Positions 56,694 through 64,000 are shown, numbered from the stretch's first letter. The stretch is DNA of 64,000 nucleotides from Streptomyces cyanogenus (GCF_017526105.1 NZ_CP071839.1:3400501-3464500), one strand, 5' to 3'. The notes: generated by a model from the letters alone, not told the origin. Translations and numbers: made by a program.

Positions 56694-57581
56694 ATGATCC
56701 GGCCGGAACACAGACACACCCGGCGCTCGGTGCTGGCGGGCCTCGCCGCGTTCGGCGCGCTGGGCGCGGCGGGCTGCACCCGGGTGGCGTCGGCGTCCGG
56801 CAAGGGCGGCGGCGATCTGCTGGAGCGGCTGCGCGCGCTGGGTGTCGTACGGCTGGGGATCGCCGGGGAGATCCCCTTCGGGTACATCGACCGGGACGGG
56901 AAGCTCACCGGGGAGGCGCCCGAGCTGGCGAAGGCGGTCTTCAAGCGGCTCGGCGTGGACCGGGTGCAGCCGGTGCCGACCGAGTTCGGCTCGCTGATCC
57001 CGGGGCTGAAGTCGCAGCAGTTCGACGTGGTGGCCGCGGGGATGTACGTCACTCCGGACCGCTGCGAGCAGGTCATCTTCGCCGATCCGGACTATCGGAT
57101 GCCGGACGCCTTCATCGTCCCCAAGGGCAACCCGCTGGGCCTGCGCACGTACGCGGACGCGCTGCGGCGGCACGCCAAGGTGGCCACCGGGAGCGGGTAC
57201 GCGCAGATCCAGCACGCGGTGGAGGCGGGCTACGAGGAGAACGACCTCGTCATCGTCCCGGACCAGGTCGCGGGGCTGAACGCGGTGGAGTCCGGGCGGG
57301 TCGACCTGTTCGCGGCCACGGCCGTCACCGCCCGGCTCGTCGCCCGGGACTCCGCCGGGGCCGAGTCGACCGAGCCGTTCGTCGCGCTCGTCGACGGCAG
57401 GCCGAAGGCGGACGGCGGGGCGTTCGCGTTCCGGCCGACCGAAACCCGGCTGCGGGACGCCTTCAACGCCGAGCTGCACAAGCTGCGCCGCAGCGGGGAG
57501 CTGTACCGGATCGTCCGGCCCTTCGGTTTCACCAGGGCCGAGATGACGACCCTGACCGCCGAGGAGCTGTGCGGCCGATGA
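56694..57581 (+). CDS. ehuB: EhuB-like amino-acid/ectoine ABC transporter binding protein
   Basis: A 295-residue solute-binding lipoprotein. The signal is Tat-like, RHTRRSVLAGLAAFGALGAAGC, with lipobox GAAGC. The fold is SBP family 3 with VRLGIAGEIPFGYIDRDGKLTGEAPELAKAVFKRLGVD, close to the EhuB pattern (NEAPYGY-type loop, GEAP). Other typical parts are GLKSQQFDVVAAGMYVTPDRCEQVIFADPDY and RVDLFAATAVTARLVARD. It probably binds ectoine or hydroxyectoine, though another amino acid is possible. The start is uncertain, with no clear ribosome site; it is followed by EhuC with an ATGA overlap. Confidence 0.72.
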   Translation: MIRPEHRHTRRSVLAGLAAFGALGAAGCTRVASASGKGGGDLLERLRALGVVRLGIAGEIPFGYIDRDGKLTGEAPELAKAVFKRLGVDRVQPVPTEFGSLIPGLKSQQFDVVAAGMYVTPDRCEQVIFADPDYRMPDAFIVPKGNPLGLRTYADALRRHAKVATGSGYAQIQHAVEAGYEENDLVIVPDQVAGLNAVESGRVDLFAATAVTARLVARDSAGAESTEPFVALVDGRPKADGGAFAFRPTETRLRDAFNAELHKLRRSGELYRIVRPFGFTRAEMTTLTAEELCGR

Positions 57582-58225
57582 CTGCGGGACTCTGGGAACT
57601 CGTCCTCCAAGGGACGACCACCACGTTGCAGTTGCTGGTGTACAGCGCGCTGCTCACCCTCGTGGTCGCCTTCGTCGTCGGTGCCGCGCGCACGCACCGC
57701 TCGCGCCTGGCCCGCTTCCTCGCGGCCTGCTACACCGAGGTGTTCCGCGGCATCTCGGCGCTGGTGATGATCTTCTGGGTGTTCTTCGTGCTGCCGGTCG
57801 CCTTCGGCTGGCAGCTGGTGCCGATGTGGGCGGGCACGCTCGCGCTGGGCCTGACCTACGGCGCGTACGGCGCGGAGATCGTGCGCGGCGCCCTGGCCGC
57901 GGTGGACCCGGCCCAGCGGGAGGGCGGGATCGCGCTCGGCTTCTCGCCCTGGCAGCGGCTGCGGCTGGTCCTGCTGCCGCAGGCGGTGCCGGAGATGATC
58001 CCGTCCTTCTCCAACCTGCTGGTCGAGCTGCTCAAGGGCACCGCGCTGGTGTCCATCACGGGCATGGGCGACCTGGCCTTCAGCGGCAACCTGGTCCGCC
58101 TGGCGCTCCAGCAGAGCGGCCGGATCTACGCGTACCTGCTGCTGATCTATTTCGTGATCGCGTTCCTGCTCACCCGCGGGATGCGGGTGCTGGAGCGCCG
58201 GCTGAAGGCGGAGGTGGCCCGATGA
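57578..58225 (+). CDS. ehuC: EhuC-like amino-acid ABC permease
   Basis: A 215-residue His/Glu/Gln/Arg-type permease beginning MTAGLWELVLQGTTTTLQLLVYSALLTLVVAFVVG. It has YTEVFRGISALVMIFWVFFVLP, TYGAYGAEIVRGALAAVDPAQREGGIALGFSPWQRLRLVLLPQAVPEMIPSFSN (the EAA-type loop) and LLIYFVIAFLLTRGMRVLERRL at the end. It has five membrane spans by eye. ATG overlaps the ehuB stop and its own stop overlaps ehuD. Confidence 0.8.
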   Translation: MTAGLWELVLQGTTTTLQLLVYSALLTLVVAFVVGAARTHRSRLARFLAACYTEVFRGISALVMIFWVFFVLPVAFGWQLVPMWAGTLALGLTYGAYGAEIVRGALAAVDPAQREGGIALGFSPWQRLRLVLLPQAVPEMIPSFSNLLVELLKGTALVSITGMGDLAFSGNLVRLALQQSGRIYAYLLLIYFVIAFLLTRGMRVLERRLKAEVAR

Positions 58226-58872
58226 GCTGGGACTGGGGAGCCGTCGCCGACTTCCTGCCGTACTTCGTCAGCGGCCTGGTCGTCACCCTGGAGGCGCTGG
58301 CCCTGGGATCGCTGATCTCCTTCGCGCTGGGCCTGGTGTGGACCCTGCTGCTGCGCACGCCGACCCGGTGGGTGCGCTGGCCGGTGGGCGTCCTCACGGA
58401 GTTCGTGCGGGACACCCCGCTGCTGGTGCAGCTGTTCTTCCTGTTCTACGTGCTGCCGGAGGCGGGCCTGACCCTGTCTCCGCTGACCACCGGGGTCATC
58501 GGCCTGGGGCTGCACTACTCGACGTACACGATGCAGGTCTACCGGGCCGGCATCGAGGCGGTGCCGCCGGGTCAGTGGGAGGCCGCGACGGCGCTCAGCC
58601 TGCCGGTGCGGCGCACCTGGGCGGCGGTGATCCTGCCGCAGGCGGTCCGCCGGGTGGTGCCGCCGCTCGGCAACTACGTCATCGCGATGCTGAAGGACAC
58701 GCCGATGCTGATGACGATCGGCGTGCTGGAGATGCTGGGCCGGGCGCGGCTCGTCTCCCAGCAGCACTTCCAGTTCACCGAGCCCCTGACGGTGATCGGC
58801 ATCGCCTTCGTCGTCGTCTCGTACCTGGCCTCCCTTTGTCTGCGCACCCTGGAGCGACGCCTTGTCCGTTGA
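58222..58872 (+). CDS. ehuD: EhuD-like amino-acid ABC permease
   Basis: A 216-residue permease starting MSWDWGAVADFLPYFVSGLVVTLEALALGSLISFALGLVWTLL. It has EFVRDTPLLVQLFFLFYVLPEAGL, HYSTYTMQVYRAGIEAVPPGQWEAATALSLPVRRTWAAVILPQAVRRVVPPLGNYVIAMLKDTPMLMTIG (EAA-type loop plus family signature) and a typical end with LCLRTLERRLV. It pairs with EhuC. The ATPase gene starts within its last bases. Confidence 0.82.
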   Translation: MSWDWGAVADFLPYFVSGLVVTLEALALGSLISFALGLVWTLLLRTPTRWVRWPVGVLTEFVRDTPLLVQLFFLFYVLPEAGLTLSPLTTGVIGLGLHYSTYTMQVYRAGIEAVPPGQWEAATALSLPVRRTWAAVILPQAVRRVVPPLGNYVIAMLKDTPMLMTIGVLEMLGRARLVSQQHFQFTEPLTVIGIAFVVVSYLASLCLRTLERRLVR

Positions 58873-59644
58873 GACCCGCAAGCAGCCGGCCGTGACCGGC
58901 ACCCTGCCGACCGAGCTGATCCGTCTGGAGGGCGTGACCAAGCGGTTCGGGGACAACACCGTCCTCGACGGCCTGGACCTGTCCGTGGACACGGGCCGGC
59001 ACGTCACCCTGATCGGCCCCTCCGGCTCCGGCAAGACCACGATCCTGAGACTGCTGATGACCCTCGCCCAGCCGGACGAGGGCACGATCACCGTCGACGG
59101 GCAGCGGCTGTTCCCGGCGCCGGAGAGGCAGGTCCGGGAGGTCCGCAAGAAGATCGGGATGGTCTTCCAGCAGTTCAACCTGTTCCCGAACATGTCGGTG
59201 CTGCGCAACCTCACCGAGGCGCCGGTCCGGGTGCTGGGCCTGTCGAAGGACGAGGCCGAGGCGCGGGCCCGGGAGCTGCTGGACCTGGTGGGCCTGGCCG
59301 ACAAGTGCGACGCGAAGCCGACCCGGCTCTCCGGCGGGCAGCAGCAGCGGGTGGCGATCGCCCGGGCGCTGGCGATGCGGCCGCGGGTGCTGCTGCTGGA
59401 CGAGGTGACCTCCGCGCTCGACCCGGAGCTGGTGGCGGGCGTGCTCGACCTGCTCCGGGACATCGCGCGCAGCACCGACATCACGATGCTGTGCGTGACC
59501 CACGAGATGGGTTTCGCGCGGGACATCTCCGATCAGGTGCTGATGTTCGACGCGGGCCGGGTCATCGAGTCGGGGCCGCCGGAGCAGATCTTCGGCGACC
59601 CGGAGCAGCGGCGCACCCGGGAGTTCATCAGCGCGGTCCTGTGA
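58862..59644 (+). CDS. ehuA: EhuA-like amino-acid ABC transporter ATPase
   Basis: A TTG start inside the end of ehuD gives a 260-residue ATPase. Walker A is LIGPSGSGKTTILRLL, Q-loop FQQFNLFPNMSVLRNLTEAP, signature LSGGQQQRVAIARALAM, Walker B RVLLLDEVTSALDPELV, and His-switch CVTHEMGFARDISDQV. It powers import of the EhuB ligand. As the last gene of the transporter unit it is followed by the palindrome and the iclR gene. Confidence 0.88.
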   Translation: MSVETRKQPAVTGTLPTELIRLEGVTKRFGDNTVLDGLDLSVDTGRHVTLIGPSGSGKTTILRLLMTLAQPDEGTITVDGQRLFPAPERQVREVRKKIGMVFQQFNLFPNMSVLRNLTEAPVRVLGLSKDEAEARARELLDLVGLADKCDAKPTRLSGGQQQRVAIARALAMRPRVLLLDEVTSALDPELVAGVLDLLRDIARSTDITMLCVTHEMGFARDISDQVLMFDAGRVIESGPPEQIFGDPEQRRTREFISAVL

Positions 59645-59689
59645 GGACGCGGGGGCGGGAAGAGCCGAGGTCCACCGACTGGGTCTTGA

Positions 59690-59707
59690 CTCTGGCATAT
59701 GCCAGAG
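59690..59707. promoter_or_regulatory. 18-base perfect palindrome upstream of the IclR gene
   Basis: CTCTGGCATATGCCAGAG is a perfect inverted repeat 128 bases before the IclR ATG and 46 bases after the ehuA stop. TTGAC overlaps its left end as a possible -35 element. It is a good candidate operator for autoregulation; the ten-base core GGCATATGCC recurs at 53802-53811. Confidence 0.6.
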
Positions 59708-59834
59708 GATCTCCGCCCCAGTTGGGAGCAGGGGTGCGCCCGGACAATCTCGCCAACACCCTCTCGCCGGTGGCCCTTTCACGGCTATCGTGGAGACGAT
59801 CCGCCGACCCGGATCGCGGCCGAGGGGGACCGAC

Positions 59835-60587
59835 ATGAGGATCGAGCCGACCGCCCCGTACCACTCCGCCCAGGACGCGCTGCGCGTGCTGGAGACCGTG
59901 GCCCGGCACTCCGCCGGCGTCACCGACACCGAGCTGGCCCGCCGCACCGGCCTCGGCGCCGAGCGGCTCACCGCCCTGCTGCGGATGCTGCGCCGCGAGG
60001 GGTACGTCGAGCAGATCACCGACGGCGCGTACGTCACCGGCGACACCCTGCGCCGGCTCACCTCGGCGCACGACCGGGAGCGGGCCCTGCGCGACAAGCT
60101 CCAGCACACCCTGGACCGGCTGCGCGACTCGGTCGGCGCGGCGGTCTACCTCAGCCGGTATCTCGACGGCGAGGTCCGCGTCACCCAGTACGCCGCCGGG
60201 CCGGGCACCCCGGCGGTCAACGAGTGGGTGGACTTCCGCTGCTCCGCCCACGCCACCGCCGTCGGCAAGAGCCTGCTGACCCAGCTGGACCACAACGCCC
60301 GCCGCGACCACCTCTCCCGGTACAGGATGGCCCGCCTGACCTCGCGGACGATCACCAGTGACAAGCTGCTGCTGTCCCGGCTGGAGTCGCAGCCGCCGAC
60401 GGTGCCGGTGCTGGACCTCCAGGAGTACGCGGTCGGCACGGTCTGCGCCGCGGTGCCGCTCACCGCGGGGTCCTCGGTGGGCTGCCTGGCTGTGTCGCTC
60501 CCGGTGGAGCACGCGCACCGGCTGAAGCAGGCGGCGCAGACCCTGAACCGGAACGCGGCTCCCGTGGTCCTGTCGCTGACGATCTAG
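59835..60587 (+). CDS. IclR-family transcriptional regulator
   Basis: A 250-residue regulator. The ATG at 59835 has GAGGGGG upstream. The winged helix (ALRVLETVARHSAGVTDTELARRTGLGAERLTALLRMLRREGYVEQ) covers residues about 11-58 and the effector domain (VGAAVYLSRYLDGEVRVTQYA, CSAHATAVGKSLLTQL, YAVGTVCAAVPLTAG) follows. IclR proteins commonly control nearby catabolic genes, so it is a candidate regulator of ehuBCDA and the dehydrogenase. Its ligand is unknown. Confidence 0.85.
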   Translation: MRIEPTAPYHSAQDALRVLETVARHSAGVTDTELARRTGLGAERLTALLRMLRREGYVEQITDGAYVTGDTLRRLTSAHDRERALRDKLQHTLDRLRDSVGAAVYLSRYLDGEVRVTQYAAGPGTPAVNEWVDFRCSAHATAVGKSLLTQLDHNARRDHLSRYRMARLTSRTITSDKLLLSRLESQPPTVPVLDLQEYAVGTVCAAVPLTAGSSVGCLAVSLPVEHAHRLKQAAQTLNRNAAPVVLSLTI

Positions 60588-60679
60588 ATCGGCCGTGGTC
60601 ACGAGCACCCCTCGGGACCAGGTAGTATTTTCTTCGTCGCCGGCCGCGGAAGGAAAAATCCGAGGCGGGCGGGAGTCAT

Positions 60680-60753
60680 GCGCCGCTAGCTCAGTTGGTT
60701 AGAGCAGCTGACTCTTAATCAGCGGGTCCGGGGTTCGAGTCCCTGGCGGCGCA
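60680..60753 (+). tRNA. tRNA-Lys (CTT anticodon), copy 2
   Basis: Plus-strand 74-base tRNA with acceptor GCGCCGC/GCGGCGC, anticodon CTT at 60714-60716, T-loop TTCGAGT and discriminator A, without encoded CCA. Identical over its whole length to the minus-strand copy at 53078-53151. Confidence 0.97.
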
Positions 60754-60759
60754 CCTGAT

Positions 60760-60793
60760 CGAAGGGCCCCTCGTGGAAGCGAGGGGCCCTTCG
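60760..60793 (+). terminator. Hairpin terminator after tRNA-Lys copy 2
   Basis: A perfect 14-base-pair stem (60760-60773 with 60780-60793) and six-base loop, six bases after the tRNA. Confidence 0.85.
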
Positions 60794-61064
60794 GCGTCCT
60801 CGGCGGTCAGTCTCCGGTACGGCTCCTCCCCCGGGGCCGCCACCACACCGGATCCGCGCACGCGCAGCCCTCCCGCCGCAGCCGGGCCCTGCTCGATCTT
60901 GTTCGTCGCCGTCACCGGCATCCGCCTCGTGGTGGGTCAGCTCCCGGTCCTCGCACCACAAGCCCCCCGGCCGGTGGTCACCCCAGCCCGCCGCGACCAG
61001 CGCGGCGACCGTCGGCGGCTCCATGGCGGCGGACGGTAGCCGACGACGCGTCGGACGTGGAGGG
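60794..61064. other. Region after tRNA-Lys copy 2 without a convincing gene
   Basis: A minus-strand frame beginning MEPPTVAALVAAGWGDHRPGG (61024 downward) looks protein-like at its start. It then turns into low-complexity sequence and runs antisense into the tRNA, so I do not call it as a gene; a decayed small gene is possible. Confidence 0.4.
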
Positions 61065-61532
61065 CTACGGCATCATGCCGGCGGACTCGGAGAACATCAT
61101 GTGGGCCACGACGATGAAGCCGACGCAGAAGGAGCCGGCCACGCCGAGGAGGACCAGTCCGACGCCGGTGCCGACGGCGAGCCTGCCGCGCGCCGGGGGC
61201 AGCGCGGTGGCCCGCTGGGGAAGCTCCGGCAGGTAGCGCACGGTCACGAAGTCGCCCTCCAGGACGGTGGCGGGCCCGTTCTCCTCCTCGAAGCGGACCG
61301 TCCGCCCCTCGCGGGTGGTGAACTCGTAGACGTGGTGCACGGTCGTGTGCACGGAGGTGTCCCCGCCGCCCCCGCTGGTCGTCGTGAACATCCTCAGACA
61401 GCGCGCCTCGGCGGTGAGGCCGTGCGTCCACGTCCTGCTGATCCGCCGCGCCCGGCGGATCAGCAGGTAGGCGGCGTACGCGAAGCCCGCGAGCATGAGG
61501 GTGGGGACGGCGTAGAAGAGCGACTCGAACAT
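61065..61532 (-). CDS. DUF3592-type membrane protein
   Basis: A 155-residue protein. The N-terminal span (LFYAVPTLMLAGFAYAAYLLI) and the C-terminal span (GTGVGLVLLGVAGSFCVGFIVVAHMMF) flank a soluble part with VHTTVHHVYEFTTREGRTVRFEEENGPATVLEGDFVTVRYLPELPQRAT. The VxYxPxxP-type end is the DUF3592 signature. Function unknown. It stands alone between tRNA-Lys and the AA10 gene. Confidence 0.78.
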   Translation of the reverse strand: MFESLFYAVPTLMLAGFAYAAYLLIRRARRISRTWTHGLTAEARCLRMFTTTSGGGGDTSVHTTVHHVYEFTTREGRTVRFEEENGPATVLEGDFVTVRYLPELPQRATALPPARGRLAVGTGVGLVLLGVAGSFCVGFIVVAHMMFSESAGMMP

Positions 61533-61651
61533 GAGGTTCCCCCGAGGAAGGTCCGCCGCTCCCGGTCGAGCGGTGTGGCGGGAACCTACCCGGCACGTGG
61601 GGCGCCCGGCCTCAAGGGAACCTCAGTTTCCGCCCCGTACCCGAACGGGGA

Positions 61652-62257
61652 TCAGAAGGTGACGTCCGAGCAGGCGTAGAACGCGTTGCCCGTGTCGGCG
61701 ATCGTCCACACCGCGAGGATGACGTGGTGCCCGCTCAGCCCGCTCGGCAGGGTGCCGCTGTGGCTGAGGGTGGCCGGCGGGCGCTGGCCGTTGTAGGGCA
61801 CCGTCAGGAACGGGGTGAGGTTGAGGTCCGAGCGGGTGAGGTTGTGGTTCTGGTTCCAGCCCGGCTTGGTGATGTAGTACTTGAAGTCCGTCGTCGCGTG
61901 CATGGCGGTGAACTGCCAGCGGAACGTGTACGACTGACCACCCGTCACCCTGGTGGTGGGCCAGGCCGCGCCGGACGGCGTCCTCGGCGAGCTGAGCGGG
62001 GCGAACTGGCCCAGGCCCGCGTTGCATATCTGGCCGTCGGCCGGTCCGGCCGCCGGGAAGCCCTTGGGGCCCTCGACGCTCTGCGGCTCCCACTGGATCT
62101 GGCCGCAGTTGGCGACGGTGCCGTTCTGGCAGAGCTTCTGCCTGCTGATGGGGAGGTCGGTGTAGCCGTGCCCGCTGGCGCCGCCGGTGGAGAGCGCGAA
62201 GGCTCCGGCGGTGACCGCGCCCAGCACGACCGCGGACAACTTGGTCTTGGTGCGCAT
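61652..62257 (-). CDS. Secreted lytic polysaccharide monooxygenase (AA10, chitin-active type)
   Basis: A 201-residue copper enzyme with AGGAGCGG before the ATG. The signal peptide ends before H30 (GASG/HGYTDLPIS), so the mature N-terminal His is the first histidine of the copper brace; H120 in FTAMHATTDFKYY is the second. Cysteine pairs and WNQNHNLTRSDLNL are typical for AA10. There is no extra binding module. It oxidatively cleaves crystalline chitin or cellulose. A DasR-like site lies 46 bases upstream, supporting a chitin role. Confidence 0.93.
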   Translation of the reverse strand: MRTKTKLSAVVLGAVTAGAFALSTGGASGHGYTDLPISRQKLCQNGTVANCGQIQWEPQSVEGPKGFPAAGPADGQICNAGLGQFAPLSSPRTPSGAAWPTTRVTGGQSYTFRWQFTAMHATTDFKYYITKPGWNQNHNLTRSDLNLTPFLTVPYNGQRPPATLSHSGTLPSGLSGHHVILAVWTIADTGNAFYACSDVTF

Positions 62258-62302
62258 GCTGCCGCTCCTGGGGAACGTGGGGAGTTCGGTGAGCCGTGCA
62301 GA

Positions 62303-62318
62303 TTAGGTCTAGACCAAG
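62303..62318. promoter_or_regulatory. DasR-like element upstream of the AA10 gene
   Basis: TTAGGTCTAGACCAAG has the full ten-base core GGTCTAGACC of the dre consensus; overall 11 of 16 positions match. It lies 46 bases before the ATG, the usual repressor position. Confidence 0.7.
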
Positions 62319-62381
62319 TCACAGATTATTGCCACTAGTTGAACATGTCCATACCAATCGCGGACCTCTGTGCGTCCGCCT

Positions 62382-63518
62382 CTACACCGGCTCACCGCGC
62401 CCGGAGCAGAACGCCACCGTCAGGTCACGGACCAGCACCTTGCGTTCGTAGTCGTCCAGTTCGACCAGACCGCGCATGGTCAGCCGGGTCACCGTGTCCT
62501 CCACCGAGTCCACCACCGAGCTGAGCATGCTGGCCCGCTGCCGGGCGTCCAGCGCGGCGATCCGGCGCCGGTGCATCGCGGGCGCCACCTCGGGGGCGTA
62601 GTCCACCCGGACCGGCTGCACCGAGAACACCTCCACACCGACCGGCGCGGTCTCCGTCGCCACCAGCCGGGTCAGCGCGTCCCCGGCCGCCGTCGTCCCG
62701 CCCCGTGTCCCGCCCGCCGGCTCCACCGGCACCCGGGCCAGCGCCGCCTCCACGCACTCGCGCAGATAGGTCTCGTGGTCGTCGATGCCGAGCAGGGCCC
62801 GCGCGGTGTCCCGCACCCGCCACACCACCAGCACCACCACCCGCAGCGCCACCCCGTCGGGATCCGTCGCCGGCATCGCCTCGCTGCGCCAGTGCCGCAG
62901 CCGCACGTCCATCCGGCGGCGCAGCACCAGCGGGTTCACCCACAGCAGCCCGGTGCGCCGGACGGTCCCCCGGTACCGCCCGAACAGCCCCAGCACCCAG
63001 GCCCGTCCGGCCCGTCCCCGGGCCAGCCCGCCGAAGCCGAACGCCCCCAGCATCCCGGCCCCGGCGTACGCGGCCCAGTGCGCGAGACCCAGACCGGCAC
63101 CCGTGGACGCCGGCAGCCGCAGCGCCTCGGTGGCCAGCGGCGGCAGCAGCCCCGCCCACCAGGTGGTGGCCAGGCAGCCGGTGACCCCGCAGGCGCCGGC
63201 GAGCACCCCGGCCGCGCCGGGCAGCACCCGCGCCGGGCGTTCCGCCAGCTCCGGGTCGGCCTCCGGCAGCGGGCGTCTGCGCACCGGCACCGGGCGGCGC
63301 AGGCGCGGCTGTTCGCCGGTGCCCTGCCGGCGGGCCACCACGGCCGGCCGGAGCGGCACCTTCACCGGGTCGGGGTCGTCCCGGAAGAGCAGGTGGACGG
63401 GGATCTCGGTGGTCGCCTCGTTCTGGATCAGACGGGCCGGCCGGATGCCGGGGCCGGCGGCCCCGCCGTCCGACTGCCCCTCGGACTCGGGCGGCGTGTG
63501 GGATGCGGTCGTACTCAT
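62382..63518 (-). CDS. SPFH/Band 7-domain membrane protein
   Basis: A 378-residue protein. The first 100 residues are polar and basic (ARRQGTGEQPRLRRPVPVRRRPLPEADPELAERP). Two membrane spans follow (AAGVLAGACGVTGCLATTWWAGLLPPL and LGLAHWAAYAGAGMLGAFGFGGL). The SPFH core reads GLLWVNPLVLRRRMDVRLRHWRSEAMPATDPDGVALRVVVLVVWRVRDTARALLGIDDHETYLRECVEAAL, then VGVEVFSVQPVRVDYAPEVAPAMHRRRIAALDARQRASML. Such proteins scaffold membrane microdomains. The N-terminal extension is unusual for the family. Likely precedes the peptidoglycan-binding gene in a unit on the opposite end. Confidence 0.82.
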   Translation of the reverse strand: MSTTASHTPPESEGQSDGGAAGPGIRPARLIQNEATTEIPVHLLFRDDPDPVKVPLRPAVVARRQGTGEQPRLRRPVPVRRRPLPEADPELAERPARVLPGAAGVLAGACGVTGCLATTWWAGLLPPLATEALRLPASTGAGLGLAHWAAYAGAGMLGAFGFGGLARGRAGRAWVLGLFGRYRGTVRRTGLLWVNPLVLRRRMDVRLRHWRSEAMPATDPDGVALRVVVLVVWRVRDTARALLGIDDHETYLRECVEAALARVPVEPAGGTRGGTTAAGDALTRLVATETAPVGVEVFSVQPVRVDYAPEVAPAMHRRRIAALDARQRASMLSSVVDSVEDTVTRLTMRGLVELDDYERKVLVRDLTVAFCSGRGEPV

Positions 63519-63584
63519 GCGTGCTCCAGCCTCCGCGCCAGACGCGTCATGAAAAGGGGGGTGGGATGGGGGTGGGGTGCCTGG

Positions 63585-64000
63585 TCAGGCGAACAGGCGG
63601 CGCCAGGTCTCCGGTCCGGGGTAGCCGTCCGCCGCGCCGCCGCGCCAGCCCTGGGCGCGCTGGAAGGCCTCGACGGCCCGCCGGTCCGCCTCGCCCCAGT
63701 GCGGACCGGGACCGAGGCCGTAGAACCGGCCGAATCCCTTCTTCACCAGCTGGGCGCCGAGCCGGGTGACGTGGTCGTTGCTCCGGCCCGGCCGGAAGTA
63801 GTGCCGGCCGGGATAGCCGGGGACCCCGTGCGAGGCGGGTCCGGTGGCTTCGACGTCCTTGCCCCGGCCGGTGGTCAGCAGTTCCCAGGTGCGCCGGTCG
63901 GGGATCCCGTCGGCGTCGGCGCCCGTCCAGCCCTGGGCGAGCTGGAACGCCCGGGTGGCGCGCCGGTCGGCCTCGCCCCAGACCGGTCCCGGGCTCTCGG
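63585..64000 (-). CDS. C-terminal part of a peptidoglycan-binding-domain protein (cut by window edge)
   Basis: The minus-strand frame is open from the window end to a TGA at 63585; it has no internal ATG, so it is easily missed. Two copies of the same repeat are seen: GEADRRATRAFQLAQGW with IPDRRTWELL, and GEADRRAVEAFQRAQGW with YPGPETWRRLF at the end, each a typical putative peptidoglycan-binding domain. A linker with RPGRSNDHVTRLGAQLVKKG lies between. It probably anchors an enzyme or spore-coat protein to the cell wall. The gene is on the same strand as the SPFH gene, 66 bases upstream of it. Confidence 0.82.
   Translation of the reverse strand, partial: ESPGPVWGEADRRATRAFQLAQGWTGADADGIPDRRTWELLTTGRGKDVEATGPASHGVPGYPGRHYFRPGRSNDHVTRLGAQLVKKGFGRFYGLGPGPHWGEADRRAVEAFQRAQGWRGGAADGYPGPETWRRLFA

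Noticed and set aside
53078..60753. The tRNA-Lys pair as the ends of an integrated element
   Set aside because: No integrase, phage or plasmid genes are present, and gene style and GC content match the surroundings.
60719..61024. A minus-strand gene starting MEPPTVAALVAAGW
   Set aside because: It runs into low-complexity sequence and then antisense through the tRNA; no ribosome site or family support.

Overview
The window is a gene-dense, very GC-rich stretch of chromosome. It has strong third-position GC bias, GTG/TTG starts, ATGA/GTGA overlaps, a bldA-type TTA codon and an AdpA gene, all of which point to Streptomyces. Gene content and order resemble, from memory, the S. coelicolor region around SCO2771-SCO2837 (desferrioxamine genes, adpA, ornA, a cellobiose operon, cdgA). 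I see no insertion sequence, integrase, CRISPR array or prophage, so this is mostly conserved chromosome with a few lineage-specific features.

Layout. (1) 1-4082: 3' end of a conserved phosphatase-type gene, a small secreted Gly/Asp/His-repeat protein, a thioesterase II, an acyl-CoA dehydrogenase and a TetR regulator. (2) 4105-9829: paired palindromic operators and a four-gene leucine/acyl-CoA catabolic operon (carboxyltransferase, biotin carboxylase, HMG-CoA lyase, acyl-CoA dehydrogenase). (3) 9991-17200: desferrioxamine locus with two iron boxes, desE, desF and desABCD. (4) 17210-23727: beta-N-acetylhexosaminidase with a DasR-type site, a DUF4429 protein, a secreted metallophosphoesterase, a small conserved protein and glmS. 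(5) 23746-28152: acetate-uptake-type permease, universal stress protein, a small membrane protein, adpA (TTA codon), ornA and tRNA-His. (6) 28267-36015: LacI-family CebR-like repressor, cebEFG transporter, bglC beta-glucosidase, and a secreted GH18 chitinase. (7) 36125-43206: sensor kinase/response regulator pair, small secreted proteins, a spermidine synthase-like protein, an NsdA-like regulator and a histidine phosphatase. (8) 43443-48382: a PAP2 protein followed by a tightly overlapped three-gene operon encoding a RecB/Cas4-like Fe-S-type nuclease, a 529-residue protein of unknown family, and an SF1 helicase; this is the best candidate for an undescribed system. (9) 48530-52993: flavin-dependent oxidoreductase, the GGDEF/EAL protein CdgA, and an M6-like secreted protease. 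(10) 53078-60753: two identical tRNA-Lys(CTT) genes in opposite orientation enclose a PrimPol-related small protein, a maleate isomerase-like gene with a decayed paralogue beside it, a D-2-hydroxyacid dehydrogenase, an ectoine-type amino-acid ABC transporter (ehuBCDA) and an IclR regulator. (11) 61065-64000: DUF3592 protein, chitin-active AA10 monooxygenase with a DasR-like site, SPFH-domain protein and the 3' end of a peptidoglycan-binding protein.

How it works together. One theme is polymer scavenging linked to development. Chitinase, AA10 oxygenase and hexosaminidase release GlcNAc units; glmS makes glucosamine-6-phosphate. The ceb/bgl genes import and split cello-oligosaccharides. AdpA, CdgA and an NsdA-like protein are developmental regulators. 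The desferrioxamine genes form a self-contained iron regulon under DmdR-type control. Leucine and acyl-CoA breakdown genes share a divergent TetR regulator. Coordinates of starts were chosen from ribosome-binding sites, overlaps and family lengths; functional names come from recognised motifs and remembered family members, not from database searches.
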